15,323 nt of DNA from Acidobacteriota bacterium (GCA_016195295.1 JACPZV010000505.1:1-15323); one strand, 5' to 3'. Numbered from the stretch's first letter, positions 6,392 through 13,975 are shown. The notes: generated by a model from the letters alone, not told the origin. Numbers and translations: made by a program.

Positions 6392-7185
6392 TCCTCACGG
6401 CCGGCACGTTCGGCACGATCAATTCGTCGCCGTGGTTCAACCTCGGCATCGCCGCGCTGTTCGTGGTGCTCGGCCTGGCGATGTTCGATGTGATCACGAT
6501 CGACTTTTCCAGTTTCTCGAGCCGTTTCACACCGGGCACGCGGTCGGGCACGTTCATGATGGCGTTCGTGATGGGCGCCGTCGCGGCGCTGCTCGCCGGC
6601 GCGTGCGTCGCGCCGGTCGTCATCCAGGTCGTGCTGTTCTCCAGCAACCTGTACGCAACCGGAACAACGATCGCGCTCGCGCTGCCGTTCTTTCTCGGCA
6701 TTGGCATGGCGATTCCGTGGCCAATCGCGGGCGCGGGCCTCGCCTCGCTGCCCAAGCCCGGCATGTGGATGGTGCGCGTCAAGCAGGCGTTTGGTGTCTT
6801 CATCCTCGCAACCGCCGCGTACTACGGCTACGAAGCGTACGACATCTTTTCGAGCCGATGGGTCGACGCATCCGCCGTGCAGGCGAGCGTCGAGCAGCAG
6901 CTGAAGGCCGGATGGCACGCGTCGCTCGCGGAAGGTCTCGACGTCGCGCAGCGCGAGCAGAAGCCCGTGCTCATCGACATGTGGGCGACGTGGTGCAAGA
7001 ACTGCCTGACGATGGACAAGACGACGCTGGAAAATGAAGGCGTGAAGTCGGCGCTGGCGGAGTACGTGAAGATCAAGTTTCAGGCCGAGGATCCAGATTC
7101 ACCGCCCGCGAAGCCCATCATGCAGAAGTTCGACGCTGTCGGTCTCCCCACGTACGTCCTCCTGCGCCCGAAGACTAATCCTTAA
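6316..7185 (+). CDS. dsbD: DsbD-type thiol:disulfide reductase, membrane and thioredoxin fragment
   Basis: This holds the rest of the broken DsbD: membrane segments from RGFLLGATYGG onward, the second membrane cysteine (C97, in AGACVAPV), and a C-terminal thioredoxin-like gamma domain with the active site WCKNC (C227, C230) and the cis-Pro loop GLPTYVLL. The end looks complete. Missing between the two fragments is the first transmembrane segment, which in this family carries the TPCVLPM-type cysteine, an estimated 40-50 codons. Without that cysteine electron transfer across the membrane should fail even if the frames were rejoined. GTG 6316 is merely the first start in this frame; the family sequence runs back to about 6304 (PSRVRGF). 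Sequencing or assembly loss is as likely as true decay. Confidence 0.8.
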   Translation: MRGFLLGATYGGAMAIVYGVLGLVVILTAGTFGTINSSPWFNLGIAALFVVLGLAMFDVITIDFSSFSSRFTPGTRSGTFMMAFVMGAVAALLAGACVAPVVIQVVLFSSNLYATGTTIALALPFFLGIGMAIPWPIAGAGLASLPKPGMWMVRVKQAFGVFILATAAYYGYEAYDIFSSRWVDASAVQASVEQQLKAGWHASLAEGLDVAQREQKPVLIDMWATWCKNCLTMDKTTLENEGVKSALAEYVKIKFQAEDPDSPPAKPIMQKFDAVGLPTYVLLRPKTNP

Positions 7186-7207
7186 CCTCCAGTCCCCTTG
7201 CCGACCC

Positions 7208-7227
7208 ACGCGTCGCCCCGCACGCGT
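7208..7227. terminator. Weak stem-loop between convergent genes
   Basis: ACGCGT (7208-7213) recurs at 7222-7227 and, being self-complementary, can form a 6-bp stem with an 8-base GC-rich loop. It lies in the 41-bp gap between the convergent DsbD and HemD stops and touches the HemD stop codon. No U-tract follows in either direction, so the terminator role is only positional. Confidence 0.25.
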
Positions 7228-8048
7228 TAACGACGGCCGTGTGAAGCCTCGACGTAGTCGGCGAGCGCGGCAATCAGTGGGCCCATCTTCGGATGCGCCG
7301 GAATAACATCCGGCGTGACACCCTGCGCCCGAAGCGCAGCGGCACAGACCGGGCCGATGACCGCGACGATCGTGTGATCGTTCAGCACACGAGCGAGCGC
7401 CTCGGCGGTCCCCAATTTGGCCGCCACCTCGAACAGATGGCGGCACTGGACCTGGCTCGTGAACGCGATCGCATCGACGCGCTTGTCGATGAGATCGTGA
7501 ATCAAGGCCCCTAGCGGAGCGTGGTCTTCGGGCAGCATCCATTCGTACAGAGCGCACTCGTCGAGCTTCGCGCCGCGCGCCTTCAGTGCGTCGGCCAGCG
7601 CCTGATTCGGCTCGCCGTAGTGCACGAGAGCGACCGCTTTCCCGTCGAGCTCGATGCGGCCAAGCGCGTCGAGTAATTCCGTCGTGGTGTACGGCTCGAC
7701 GGGCTTGACGTGAACGGGCACTTCGTATCGTCGCAACGCCGCCGACGGTTTCGGTCCTCGGCAGGCGATGGTAGTCGCCCGCAATGCCGCGAGGGCGCCG
7801 TCGAGCGAACCGAGGCGTTTCGCTTCCTCGAGCAGCGTCGTCGCGCCGACGCCGGTGAGAAAGATCACGACTGAGAATCGCCCGGAGATCAGCGCATCGA
7901 TGAACGGCGGGATCGTTTCGAGGCGCGGAACTTCGCGCACGGCGGGTGCCGCAATCGGCGCCCCTCCGAACCGTCGGACGATTTCCGCCAGTTCCCCGCT
8001 CAGGCGGCTTTCCAGCAGCGCAACGCGGAGGCCGCTAAGGCCCGACAT
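7227..8048 (-). CDS. hemD: Uroporphyrinogen-III synthase
   Basis: 273 residues with the two-lobed HemD fold: an N-terminal LRVALLESR strand, the mid-protein ACRGPKPSAALRRYEVPV segment, FTSQVQCRHLFEVA, and the closing AVIGPVCAAALRAQGV. It closes and inverts hydroxymethylbilane to uroporphyrinogen III, the branch point to heme and siroheme. Siroheme is the cofactor of the nitrite reductase just upstream, whose last codons it overlaps by 14 bp, so the two are probably co-translated. The sequence resembles the HemD-like half of actinobacterial nitrate regulators (NnaR type), but it ends at ADYVEASHGRR with no DNA-binding domain, so the enzyme role is preferred. The methyltransferase and ferrochelatase steps to siroheme are not encoded in the window. 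Confidence 0.85.
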   Translation of the reverse strand: MSGLSGLRVALLESRLSGELAEIVRRFGGAPIAAPAVREVPRLETIPPFIDALISGRFSVVIFLTGVGATTLLEEAKRLGSLDGALAALRATTIACRGPKPSAALRRYEVPVHVKPVEPYTTTELLDALGRIELDGKAVALVHYGEPNQALADALKARGAKLDECALYEWMLPEDHAPLGALIHDLIDKRVDAIAFTSQVQCRHLFEVAAKLGTAEALARVLNDHTIVAVIGPVCAAALRAQGVTPDVIPAHPKMGPLIAALADYVEASHGRR

Positions 8049-11000
8049 GAAGTGACGGCCTCGGCCCCGACGTCGCCTCGGCGCGTGGCGCGCCGGCAGT
8101 CGCCGGTCGCCTGTTTGAAAGATAGGGGATCACATGCTGGAGCACGCGTGGCAGCTCGTCACACGGCACGTCCTCCAGGAGCTTGGCGCCCGCCTTCCCA
8201 TTTGGCCCAGACCTGCCGCCCACGAAGATGTCAACGGCATCGACGAGCTCACCGTTCACCCTGATGTTCTTCCCGAGCAGGCCGATGTCTGCCGCCGTAT
8301 GATTGCCGCACCCAGCCGGACACCCTGACCAGTTCATCGTCAGGACCCGCCCGCGAGGCAGAATCGGCTCCAGATGACGCGCCGTTTTGAGCGCCAGGTC
8401 CTTTGTTTCGATGAGGGCGAAGTGGCAGTAGTCGATTCCGGTGCAGCTCACGAGCCCGCGCATCGCACCCGGCGGATCGGGCGATAGCTCGCACAGCAGC
8501 GACTCAGCGACGAGGGCCGGGATTCGCTCGTCCGGCACGTTCACGAGAATGACGTTCTGACTCGTGGTCAGCCGGATGTCACCCGTGCCATAGCGCTCGG
8601 CTACGCGCGCCAGCTCGAAGAGCTGATCGACTGTGATGCGGCCCACGGGAACGACAAGGCCGACGTAGCTCAGGCCGGATTGCTTCTGCTTGACGATGCC
8701 GATGTGGTCCGCCGCTCCAGGTCCTCTCACATCGGCGCCGGCCGTGAGCAGCGACTCGCCGAAACGACGCTGCAACTCGGTCCGAAACTTGGCGACACCC
8801 CACTCCTCAAGCAGAAACGCCAGCCGCGCCCGGTTACGCGCCGCGCGTGCGCCGTAGTCGCGAAAGATCATCGCCACGTGGCTGCAGAGCACCGCGGCTT
8901 GCTCGGGCGGTACGAATACGTCCAGGCTCGAGGCTTGGCGATAGCCGCCGGATCCCATTTTGCCGCCGGCCATCACGTTGAATCCCTTGACGTCGACGCC
9001 TCGAATCGTTTTCAGCGCCGGCGTGAGCGCGACATCCTGCGATTCGGTGTGCACGCAGTGCTCCCGACAGCCCGTGATCGTGACGTTGAACTTGCGCGGG
9101 AGATTCGTGTACGCCTTGTCCCGGAGAAACATCGACGTGAATTGCCGAACCACGGGCGAAGCGTCGAACAGCTCGTGGGCCGTCAGTCCGGCGACAGGAC
9201 AGCCAACCACGTTCCGGATGTTGTCCTGCCCCGTCTGAAGCGACGCCAGACCCACCGCGTCCAGCCGATTCCAGATCTCGGGAACGTGCCCGATCTCGAA
9301 TCCGCGGAGCTGAATCTGTTGCCGCGTGGTGATGTCGGCAAACCCGACGCCGTACGTCCGGGTGATCTCGGCAAGCGCCCGGATCTGCGCGGCGTTTGTG
9401 ATGCCATTCGGGATGCGCACGCGCATCATGAAGCGCCCGGGCGTCTGGCGCCGAAAGAACACGCCGGCCCACTTGAGACGCTCGCGATCGCCCTCGTCGA
9501 TCGACTCCCACCCCTCGTGCGCCAGGCGAGGGACGTCAGCCAGGATGTCCAGGCCGTCCTTCTCCCTCTTGAATCGCTCGATTTTGTTCAGCGTAACGGA
9601 CACCGCGCCTGTGTCTGGAACAGTGGGCGCTGGCTCCTCGATACGTGTCGGCGCGACCAGCACCGCCGGCGTCATCAGCCCATGACACGCGAAGGCCATG
9701 ATTCGTTCGACCTCGGGCTTGCAGGAGCCGCAACCGGTGCACGCGTGCGTCGCATCCGACACGGCCTGTAGACTGCGGGCGCCTTCGAGAACGGCCTGAA
9801 TGATCTGCGCTTTTGACACGGCGTTGCAGTCGCAGATCTGCGCCGCGTCCGGCATCTGGTCGGGCGAGATCGGGCCGCGTTCGCCCGGGGCGGCAAACAA
9901 CCACTCCGTGCGATCCGCGGCCAGCACTTTCGATTCGGCGAACGCTCGAACGAGCGACGGCACGACTGCCGCGTCGCCGATCAGGATGGCGCCGACCAGC
10001 CGGTCGTTGCGAAGAATGAGCTTCTTGTACACGCCGCGCGACGGCTCGGCGTAGCTCACCACCTCGTCCTGCTCTTCGAGCGGATCCCTGTCGCCCATCA
10101 CCGCGACGTCGACGCCCGCGACCTTGAGCTTCGTCGATGTCCTCGATCCCTGATAGGACGCGCGTGGGTTTCGGCCCGACAGACGGTCGGCGAGGACGTG
10201 CGCCTGCTCCCACGCGGGCGCCACCAGACCGTAGACGCGGCCGCGATGCTGCGCACACTCGCCAATGGCGAACACGTCGGCGGCGCGCCGGCACGCGAGC
10301 TCGTCGTCCACGACAATGCCGCGATCGACCTCGAGACCCGCGCGACGCGCCACGTCGACGTTCGGACGAATGCCGGCCGCGATGACCACCATGTCGCACG
10401 GGAGCGTCGAGCCGTCCCTGAACATCAGGCCGGTGACACGGTCTTCACCCGCCACGGCGGTCGTGGCCTTGTCGAGATGGAAGTGGAGCCCCATCGGCTC
10501 CAGCTGTCGTTGGAGAACCGCGCCGCCCGGCGCGTCGAGTTGCGCCTCCATGAGGTGCGGCATGAGATGGACGACGTGGACGTCGACGCCGTGGCTCAGC
10601 AGGCCGCGCGCGGCTTCAAGGCCGAGCAGCCCTCCACCGATCACCGCGGCGCGACGTGCCGCGGTCGCGTACGCCGCGATGCGGTCGCAGTCCTCGAGCG
10701 TGCGGAAGACGAAGACGCCTCGCGTGAAGCCACCCGCCCCCGCGCGCACGCCGGCGATTAACGGCACCAACGGCGAACTGCCAGTCGCGATCACCAGCGT
10801 GTCGTACGGCTCGACAATGCCGGTAGTCCCGATCACCTGTTTCGCCGACACATCGATGGCGTCGACGCGGACGCCGGCATGCAGCGTGACACCGTTCGCC
10901 GCGTACCACGAGAGCGGATTGATGAACGTGTCGTCGGGATTGTGGCTGCCCGCGAGCACACTGGACAGGAGGATGCGGTTGTAATTGCCGCAGGGTTCTT

Positions 11001-11115
11001 CGCCGAAAACGGTCACCTCAAAGCGATCGCGTCCGCCGCCAGCGAGCGTCTCTTCCACGAGACGGGCGCCCGCCATCCCGTTGCCGATAACGACCAGCCG
11101 CTCGCGGGAGCTCAC
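8035..11115 (-). CDS. nirB: Fused assimilatory nitrite reductase: NirB-type FAD/BFD module plus NirA-type siroheme domains
   Basis: 1026 residues. Residues 1-410 are an FAD/NAD(P)H oxidoreductase (GNGMAG at 11-16, NYNRILLS at 44-51, second Rossmann GGGLLG at 160-165) as in NirB. A BFD-type [2Fe-2S] domain follows with C428, C430, C462 and C465. After a linker near 485-505, residues 510-1000 are a whole ferredoxin-nitrite-reductase (NirA) unit: two ferredoxin-like halves around TTRQQIQLRG and TTSQNVILV, and the siroheme/[4Fe-4S] ligands C891-x5-C897 and C932-x3-C936. NirB of E. coli is about 850 residues with a different reductase half. The expected reaction is six-electron reduction of nitrite to ammonium with NAD(P)H as donor, in the cytoplasm. 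No NirD or Rieske subunit is nearby. Its GTG start overlaps the NasA stop as GTGA, and its end overlaps hemD. Confidence 0.9.
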   Translation of the reverse strand: MSSRERLVVIGNGMAGARLVEETLAGGGRDRFEVTVFGEEPCGNYNRILLSSVLAGSHNPDDTFINPLSWYAANGVTLHAGVRVDAIDVSAKQVIGTTGIVEPYDTLVIATGSSPLVPLIAGVRAGAGGFTRGVFVFRTLEDCDRIAAYATAARRAAVIGGGLLGLEAARGLLSHGVDVHVVHLMPHLMEAQLDAPGGAVLQRQLEPMGLHFHLDKATTAVAGEDRVTGLMFRDGSTLPCDMVVIAAGIRPNVDVARRAGLEVDRGIVVDDELACRRAADVFAIGECAQHRGRVYGLVAPAWEQAHVLADRLSGRNPRASYQGSRTSTKLKVAGVDVAVMGDRDPLEEQDEVVSYAEPSRGVYKKLILRNDRLVGAILIGDAAVVPSLVRAFAESKVLAADRTEWLFAAPGERGPISPDQMPDAAQICDCNAVSKAQIIQAVLEGARSLQAVSDATHACTGCGSCKPEVERIMAFACHGLMTPAVLVAPTRIEEPAPTVPDTGAVSVTLNKIERFKREKDGLDILADVPRLAHEGWESIDEGDRERLKWAGVFFRRQTPGRFMMRVRIPNGITNAAQIRALAEITRTYGVGFADITTRQQIQLRGFEIGHVPEIWNRLDAVGLASLQTGQDNIRNVVGCPVAGLTAHELFDASPVVRQFTSMFLRDKAYTNLPRKFNVTITGCREHCVHTESQDVALTPALKTIRGVDVKGFNVMAGGKMGSGGYRQASSLDVFVPPEQAAVLCSHVAMIFRDYGARAARNRARLAFLLEEWGVAKFRTELQRRFGESLLTAGADVRGPGAADHIGIVKQKQSGLSYVGLVVPVGRITVDQLFELARVAERYGTGDIRLTTSQNVILVNVPDERIPALVAESLLCELSPDPPGAMRGLVSCTGIDYCHFALIETKDLALKTARHLEPILPRGRVLTMNWSGCPAGCGNHTAADIGLLGKNIRVNGELVDAVDIFVGGRSGPNGKAGAKLLEDVPCDELPRVLQHVIPYLSNRRPATAGAPRAEATSGPRPSLHVGP

Positions 11116-13205
11116 TCGGCCCTTTCTTTTTCTACGGCACGGGCGGCACGCACCGCACAGACCTTGAATTCCGGCATTCGGCTCACCGGATCGAGCGCGG
11201 CCTGCGTGAGTCGATTCGCCGACTGATGGCCGCCCCAGTGAAACGGCACGAATACGGTGTCGTCGCGAATCGAGCGGGTCACCTTGGCCTTAAAAGTGGC
11301 CGCGCCGCGCCGCGTCGTCAGCGTCACGCGCTCGCCATCCGCAACGTTGGCGAGGCGCGCGGCTGCCGGATGCATCTCGGCCACGACTTCCGGCGCCGAC
11401 TCGCACAACGCCGCGACGCGACGTGTCTGTGTGCCCGATTGGTATTGCGCCAGCACCCGCCCCGTCGTCAGGAATAGCGGGAAGTCGTCGTTCGGGGCTT
11501 CTGCAGGTGAGAGGTGAGCGATCGGATGGAACCGGGCGCGTCCATCGACGGTTGGAAAGCTCTCGGTGAACAGGCGCGGCGTTCCGCGATGATCCACGGC
11601 CGGACATGGCCAGAAGACGCCACCTTCTGCGTCGATCCGCTCGTAGGTGATGCCGGAATAGTCGGCGAGGCCACCGCGGCTGGCGCGACCGAGCTCGGCG
11701 AACACGTCGCGACTGCTGCGAAACGCAAAATGACGCGCGGAGCCGAGACGCGCAGCCAGATCCGACAGGATGTCGAGATCGGTGCGCACGCCGGCCGGTG
11801 GATCACACGCGCGCCGCCTGAGAATGACGCGCCCTTCAAGGTTGGTCATCGTGCCGTCTTCCTCGGCCCATTGGGCCGATGGCAGGACGACGTCAGCGAG
11901 CTGAGCGGTCTCCGACAGAAAAAAATCGGCGACGACGAGAAAGTCGAGTGCCCTCAGCTTCTGTTCCACCGATCGCGCGTCCGGCGCCGACACGACGACG
12001 TTCGATCCCACGACGAACAGCGCGCGCACCCCGCCGTCAGCGTCTATGGAGTCGAGCAGCTCGAACGCCGATTTGCCCGGGCCGGGAATCGCGTCTTCGG
12101 CCACTCCCCACACCGCGGCCACATGACGGCGCGCCGCGGGATCATCGATCCGCCGATACCCGGGCAACTGATCGGCTTTCTGGCCGTGCTCGCGTCCGCC
12201 CTGTCCGTTCCCCTGGCCGGTCAGCGATCCGTAGCCGCTGAACGGCTTGCCAACGCCTCCCAGGGCCAGCGCTAGGTTGATGTACGCCAGGACGTTGTTC
12301 ACGCCTTGCGCCTGCTGCTCGGGGCCACGCGCGGTGAGAATCATGACGCTCGATCCACGACCGAGGAGGCGGGCGGCGTCGACCAGCGAGGCCTCCGGCA
12401 CGCCCGTCAGCGCTTCAACGCGCTCGGGCCAGTACATCGCCGCCACTTGACGGACCTCGTCGAAGCCGCGCGTGCGCTCGTTGATGTACGTCTCGTCGAT
12501 CAGCTTCTCGCGAATCAACACGTGCAGGAGGCCGTTCGCGACCGCCGCATCGCTGCCGGGGCGGAGCGGGAGGTGCAGCGACGCCCACTGCGCGGTCGCC
12601 GATTTCCGCGGATCCGCCACAATCAGTTTGCCGCCGTTCACTTGCTGCGCTTCGAAATACCGCATGATCGGCGGCATCGTCTCCGCGATATTCGCGCCGG
12701 CGAGGAAGATCGTCTTCGCGTGTCGAATGTCCTCGATCGGAAACGGCAGGCCGCGGTCGAGGCCAAATGCTCTCGACGCGGCGGCAGCGGCCGACGACAT
12801 GCAGAAGCGCCCGTTGTAATCGATGTTCGCGGTGCGCAACGCGACGCGTGCGAACTTGCCCAGGAGATACGCTTTCTCGTTGGTCAGCGATCCGCCGCCG
12901 AAGACACCGACGGCATCGCGCCCGTGGCGCTGCTGCACCTCCTGGAAACGTCTGACGATGGTCGCGAGCGCGTCGTCCCAGCTTGCCGGCGCGAGTGTCC
13001 CGCTCGCGTCGCGGACGAGGGGTGTTACCAACCGGTCGGGATGCGTGAGCGTCGCGGCAGCCGACCATCCTTTCACGCACAACCCGCCGGCGTTGACGGG
13101 AAACTCGGCGTTGCCGACAACGCTGACGGCGTCGCGAGGGCCGACGAGATGCATGCCGCACTGAAGCGCACAGTACGGACAGTGAGTCGCGACACTCGTG
13201 GCCAT
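11112..13205 (-). CDS. nasA: Assimilatory nitrate reductase, molybdenum catalytic subunit
   Basis: From ATG 13205 the protein has 697 residues. A [4Fe-4S] site near the N-terminus uses C9, C12, C16 and C43 (THCPYCALQC, then GGLCVKGW). The molybdenum ligand is probably C135 in RFCMSSA, and the bis-MGD fold follows with GSLTGQGNGQGGREHGQKADQLPGYR (20 of these residues typical of NasA/NarB) and the C-terminal TTGRVLAQYQSGTQTRR. It reduces nitrate to nitrite in the cytoplasm; there is no twin-arginine signal. The frame is open to an ATG at 13358, but that extension is basic, unlike the family, and crosses the palindromes of the promoter region, so 13205 is preferred although it lacks a clear ribosome site. 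There is no C-terminal [2Fe-2S] domain, so an outside electron donor is needed. It is first in the operon, overlapping nirB by 4 bp. Confidence 0.9.
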   Translation of the reverse strand: MATSVATHCPYCALQCGMHLVGPRDAVSVVGNAEFPVNAGGLCVKGWSAAATLTHPDRLVTPLVRDASGTLAPASWDDALATIVRRFQEVQQRHGRDAVGVFGGGSLTNEKAYLLGKFARVALRTANIDYNGRFCMSSAAAAASRAFGLDRGLPFPIEDIRHAKTIFLAGANIAETMPPIMRYFEAQQVNGGKLIVADPRKSATAQWASLHLPLRPGSDAAVANGLLHVLIREKLIDETYINERTRGFDEVRQVAAMYWPERVEALTGVPEASLVDAARLLGRGSSVMILTARGPEQQAQGVNNVLAYINLALALGGVGKPFSGYGSLTGQGNGQGGREHGQKADQLPGYRRIDDPAARRHVAAVWGVAEDAIPGPGKSAFELLDSIDADGGVRALFVVGSNVVVSAPDARSVEQKLRALDFLVVADFFLSETAQLADVVLPSAQWAEEDGTMTNLEGRVILRRRACDPPAGVRTDLDILSDLAARLGSARHFAFRSSRDVFAELGRASRGGLADYSGITYERIDAEGGVFWPCPAVDHRGTPRLFTESFPTVDGRARFHPIAHLSPAEAPNDDFPLFLTTGRVLAQYQSGTQTRRVAALCESAPEVVAEMHPAAARLANVADGERVTLTTRRGAATFKAKVTRSIRDDTVFVPFHWGGHQSANRLTQAALDPVSRMPEFKVCAVRAARAVEKERAE

Positions 13206-13293
13206 CGCGCGACCCGAGACAGCAAGATGCGCACCATGTCTGGCAAGAGGAGGGTGGCGTCTCCAGCGCCGTTTCGCCGCCTCACAATGGAAA

Positions 13294-13318
13294 TCTCGTC
13301 GTGTACGCCAAGACGAGA
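13294..13318 (-). promoter_or_regulatory. Inverted repeat in the nasA leader
   Basis: TCTCGTC (13294-13300) and GACGAGA (13312-13318) are perfect complements across 11 bases. If nasA transcription starts upstream of it, the leader RNA would form a 7-bp hairpin about 90 bases before the start codon. Some nas operons use leader hairpins bound by ANTAR proteins (NasR/NasT), but the 11-base loop lacks the hexaloop form of those elements, so no such role is claimed. Confidence 0.35.
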
Positions 13319-13319
13319 C

Positions 13320-13331
13320 GACATTTTTGTC
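13320..13331. promoter_or_regulatory. Candidate operator copy 1 (GACA-N4-TGTC)
   Basis: GACATTTTTGTC is a perfect palindrome in its outer four bases on each side. It lies 115 bp ahead of the nasA start, directly next to the inverted repeat at 13294-13318. It differs from copy 3 at one base. The binding protein is unknown. Confidence 0.45.
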
Positions 13332-13349
13332 CTGGTACATCACAAACCA

Positions 13350-13361
13350 CACATTCATGTC
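13350..13361. promoter_or_regulatory. Candidate operator copy 2, degenerate
   Basis: CACATTCATGTC matches copy 1 at 9 of 12 bases; its centre ACATTCATGT is itself a 10-base near-palindrome. It starts 30 bp from the start of copy 1, close to three helical turns, so proteins on both could sit on the same face of the DNA. Confidence 0.35.
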
Positions 13362-13454
13362 GCTTAATGGCGCAAACGGTCGGAGTTTCGGGCGGGAATC
13401 CGGTCCGAAGCGCGCGCTTCGCGGCGGCCACGCGCCTCGCAGTCAACGGTGTCA

Positions 13455-13466
13455 GACATGTTTGTC
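13455..13466. promoter_or_regulatory. Candidate operator copy 3 (GACA-N4-TGTC)
   Basis: GACATGTTTGTC matches copy 1 at 11 of 12 bases and lies 105 bp from copy 2. It abuts and overlaps the possible -35 element TTGTCG (13462-13467) of the + strand transcript, where a bound protein would block or contact RNA polymerase. TGTCAGACA (13452 onward region) partly overlaps it and adds a second inverted arrangement. Confidence 0.4.
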
Positions 13467-13660
13467 GTCCGATCGTCGCCACCCATACATTGTTGTGGCT
13501 TCCGATCCTCTGCCTTGGCCCGTATCGCGCACGGAGAATCGAAGAAACTTCAGCCACTGCAAACAGCTGAACCCGCGGAAGGGCGCCCGCGTCATCGCGG
13601 TACACAAGTTGCTCTCGCGTGCGACAGGTCGCTCTGACTCCCTCCACACGTGCGAGCTTC

Positions 13661-13967
13661 ATGCGCAGCGCCGTTCCGCTGATCGTCCTGCTCTCAATGG
13701 GCGCGCTCCCCGTCTCGGCCCAAAGCGGCGTCGGCCAGCCGGTCACGTTTGGCGATGTCGCCGTGTCCGGCTCGGTCAGGATCCGAGCCTACGCGTGGCG
13801 GTGGTTCGGAGATAACCCCGACGGGGAGTACACCTACCCTGGCACGCTCGTGCGTGCGGGACTGTCGCGCTCGAAGCCGACGTACGACTGGCAAGACGAC
13901 CGAGGCCATCTACGCGTCCGGCAACCATGCGCACTTTGGGTACGTTGAAGTGCGGCTTCGCTTTTGA
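13661..13967 (+). pseudogene. Outer-membrane beta-barrel (alginate-export/porin-like), internal deletion remnant
   Basis: From ATG 13661 the frame codes a good signal peptide (MRSAVPLIVLLSMGALPVSAQ) and a first barrel strand region, SGSVRIRAYAWRWFG through YTYPG and KPTYDWQ, reminiscent of the alginate-export porin family. After about 13891 this frame turns to nonsense and stops at 13948. In another frame the bases 13893-13967 code TEAIYASGNHAHFGYVEVRLRF and stop: alternating residues ending in Phe, the hallmark of a final outer-membrane barrel strand. So start and end of one barrel gene remain, joined out of frame, and the middle (several hundred codons in such families) is gone. The end touches the transporter start. 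An intact copy may have passed nitrate across the outer membrane. Family assignment is tentative; the barrel nature is firmer. Confidence 0.65.
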
Positions 13968-13975
13968 CGGCCTCG

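Larger units (their letters stand above)
13206..13660. promoter_or_regulatory. Divergent intergenic region controlling the nitrate locus
   Basis: 455 bp without a credible gene separate nasA (-) from the barrel remnant and transporter (+). The part at 13320-13375 is notably richer in A+T than the coding regions. It contains three GACA-N4-TGTC palindromes, an inverted repeat TCTCGTC-N11-GACGAGA (13294-13318) that would fold in the nasA leader RNA, and a fair sigma-70-like pair for the + strand, TTGTCG (13462-13467) and TACATT (13486-13491) with 18-bp spacing. I found no convincing sigma-54 (GG-N10-GC) site and no NtcA GTA-N8-TAC site. Open frames here, such as 13301-13570, show no recognisable protein. 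Confidence 0.55.

Noticed and set aside
8680..9771. 363-codon + strand frame opposite the nitrite reductase
   Set aside because: No recognisable motif and fully antisense to the conserved siroheme domains.
11112..13205. Formate dehydrogenase as an alternative for the molybdenum enzyme
   Set aside because: The RFCMSSA and TGQGNGQGGREHGQKADQ motifs, and coupling to a siroheme nitrite reductase, HemD and NarK, point to nitrate reductase.
13206..13358. 51-codon N-terminal extension of NasA
   Set aside because: The extension is basic and unlike NasA N-termini, which start just before the first [4Fe-4S] cysteine, and it covers the inverted repeat and palindromes.
13301..13570. Small + strand frame (89 codons) in the divergent region
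   Set aside because: No ribosome site, no motif, and it crosses two of the operator palindromes; the region reads better as regulatory DNA.
13206..13660. ANTAR-type antiterminator leader for nasA
   Set aside because: The hairpin present has an 11-base loop and no paired hexaloop structure or terminator stem with a U-tract follows it.
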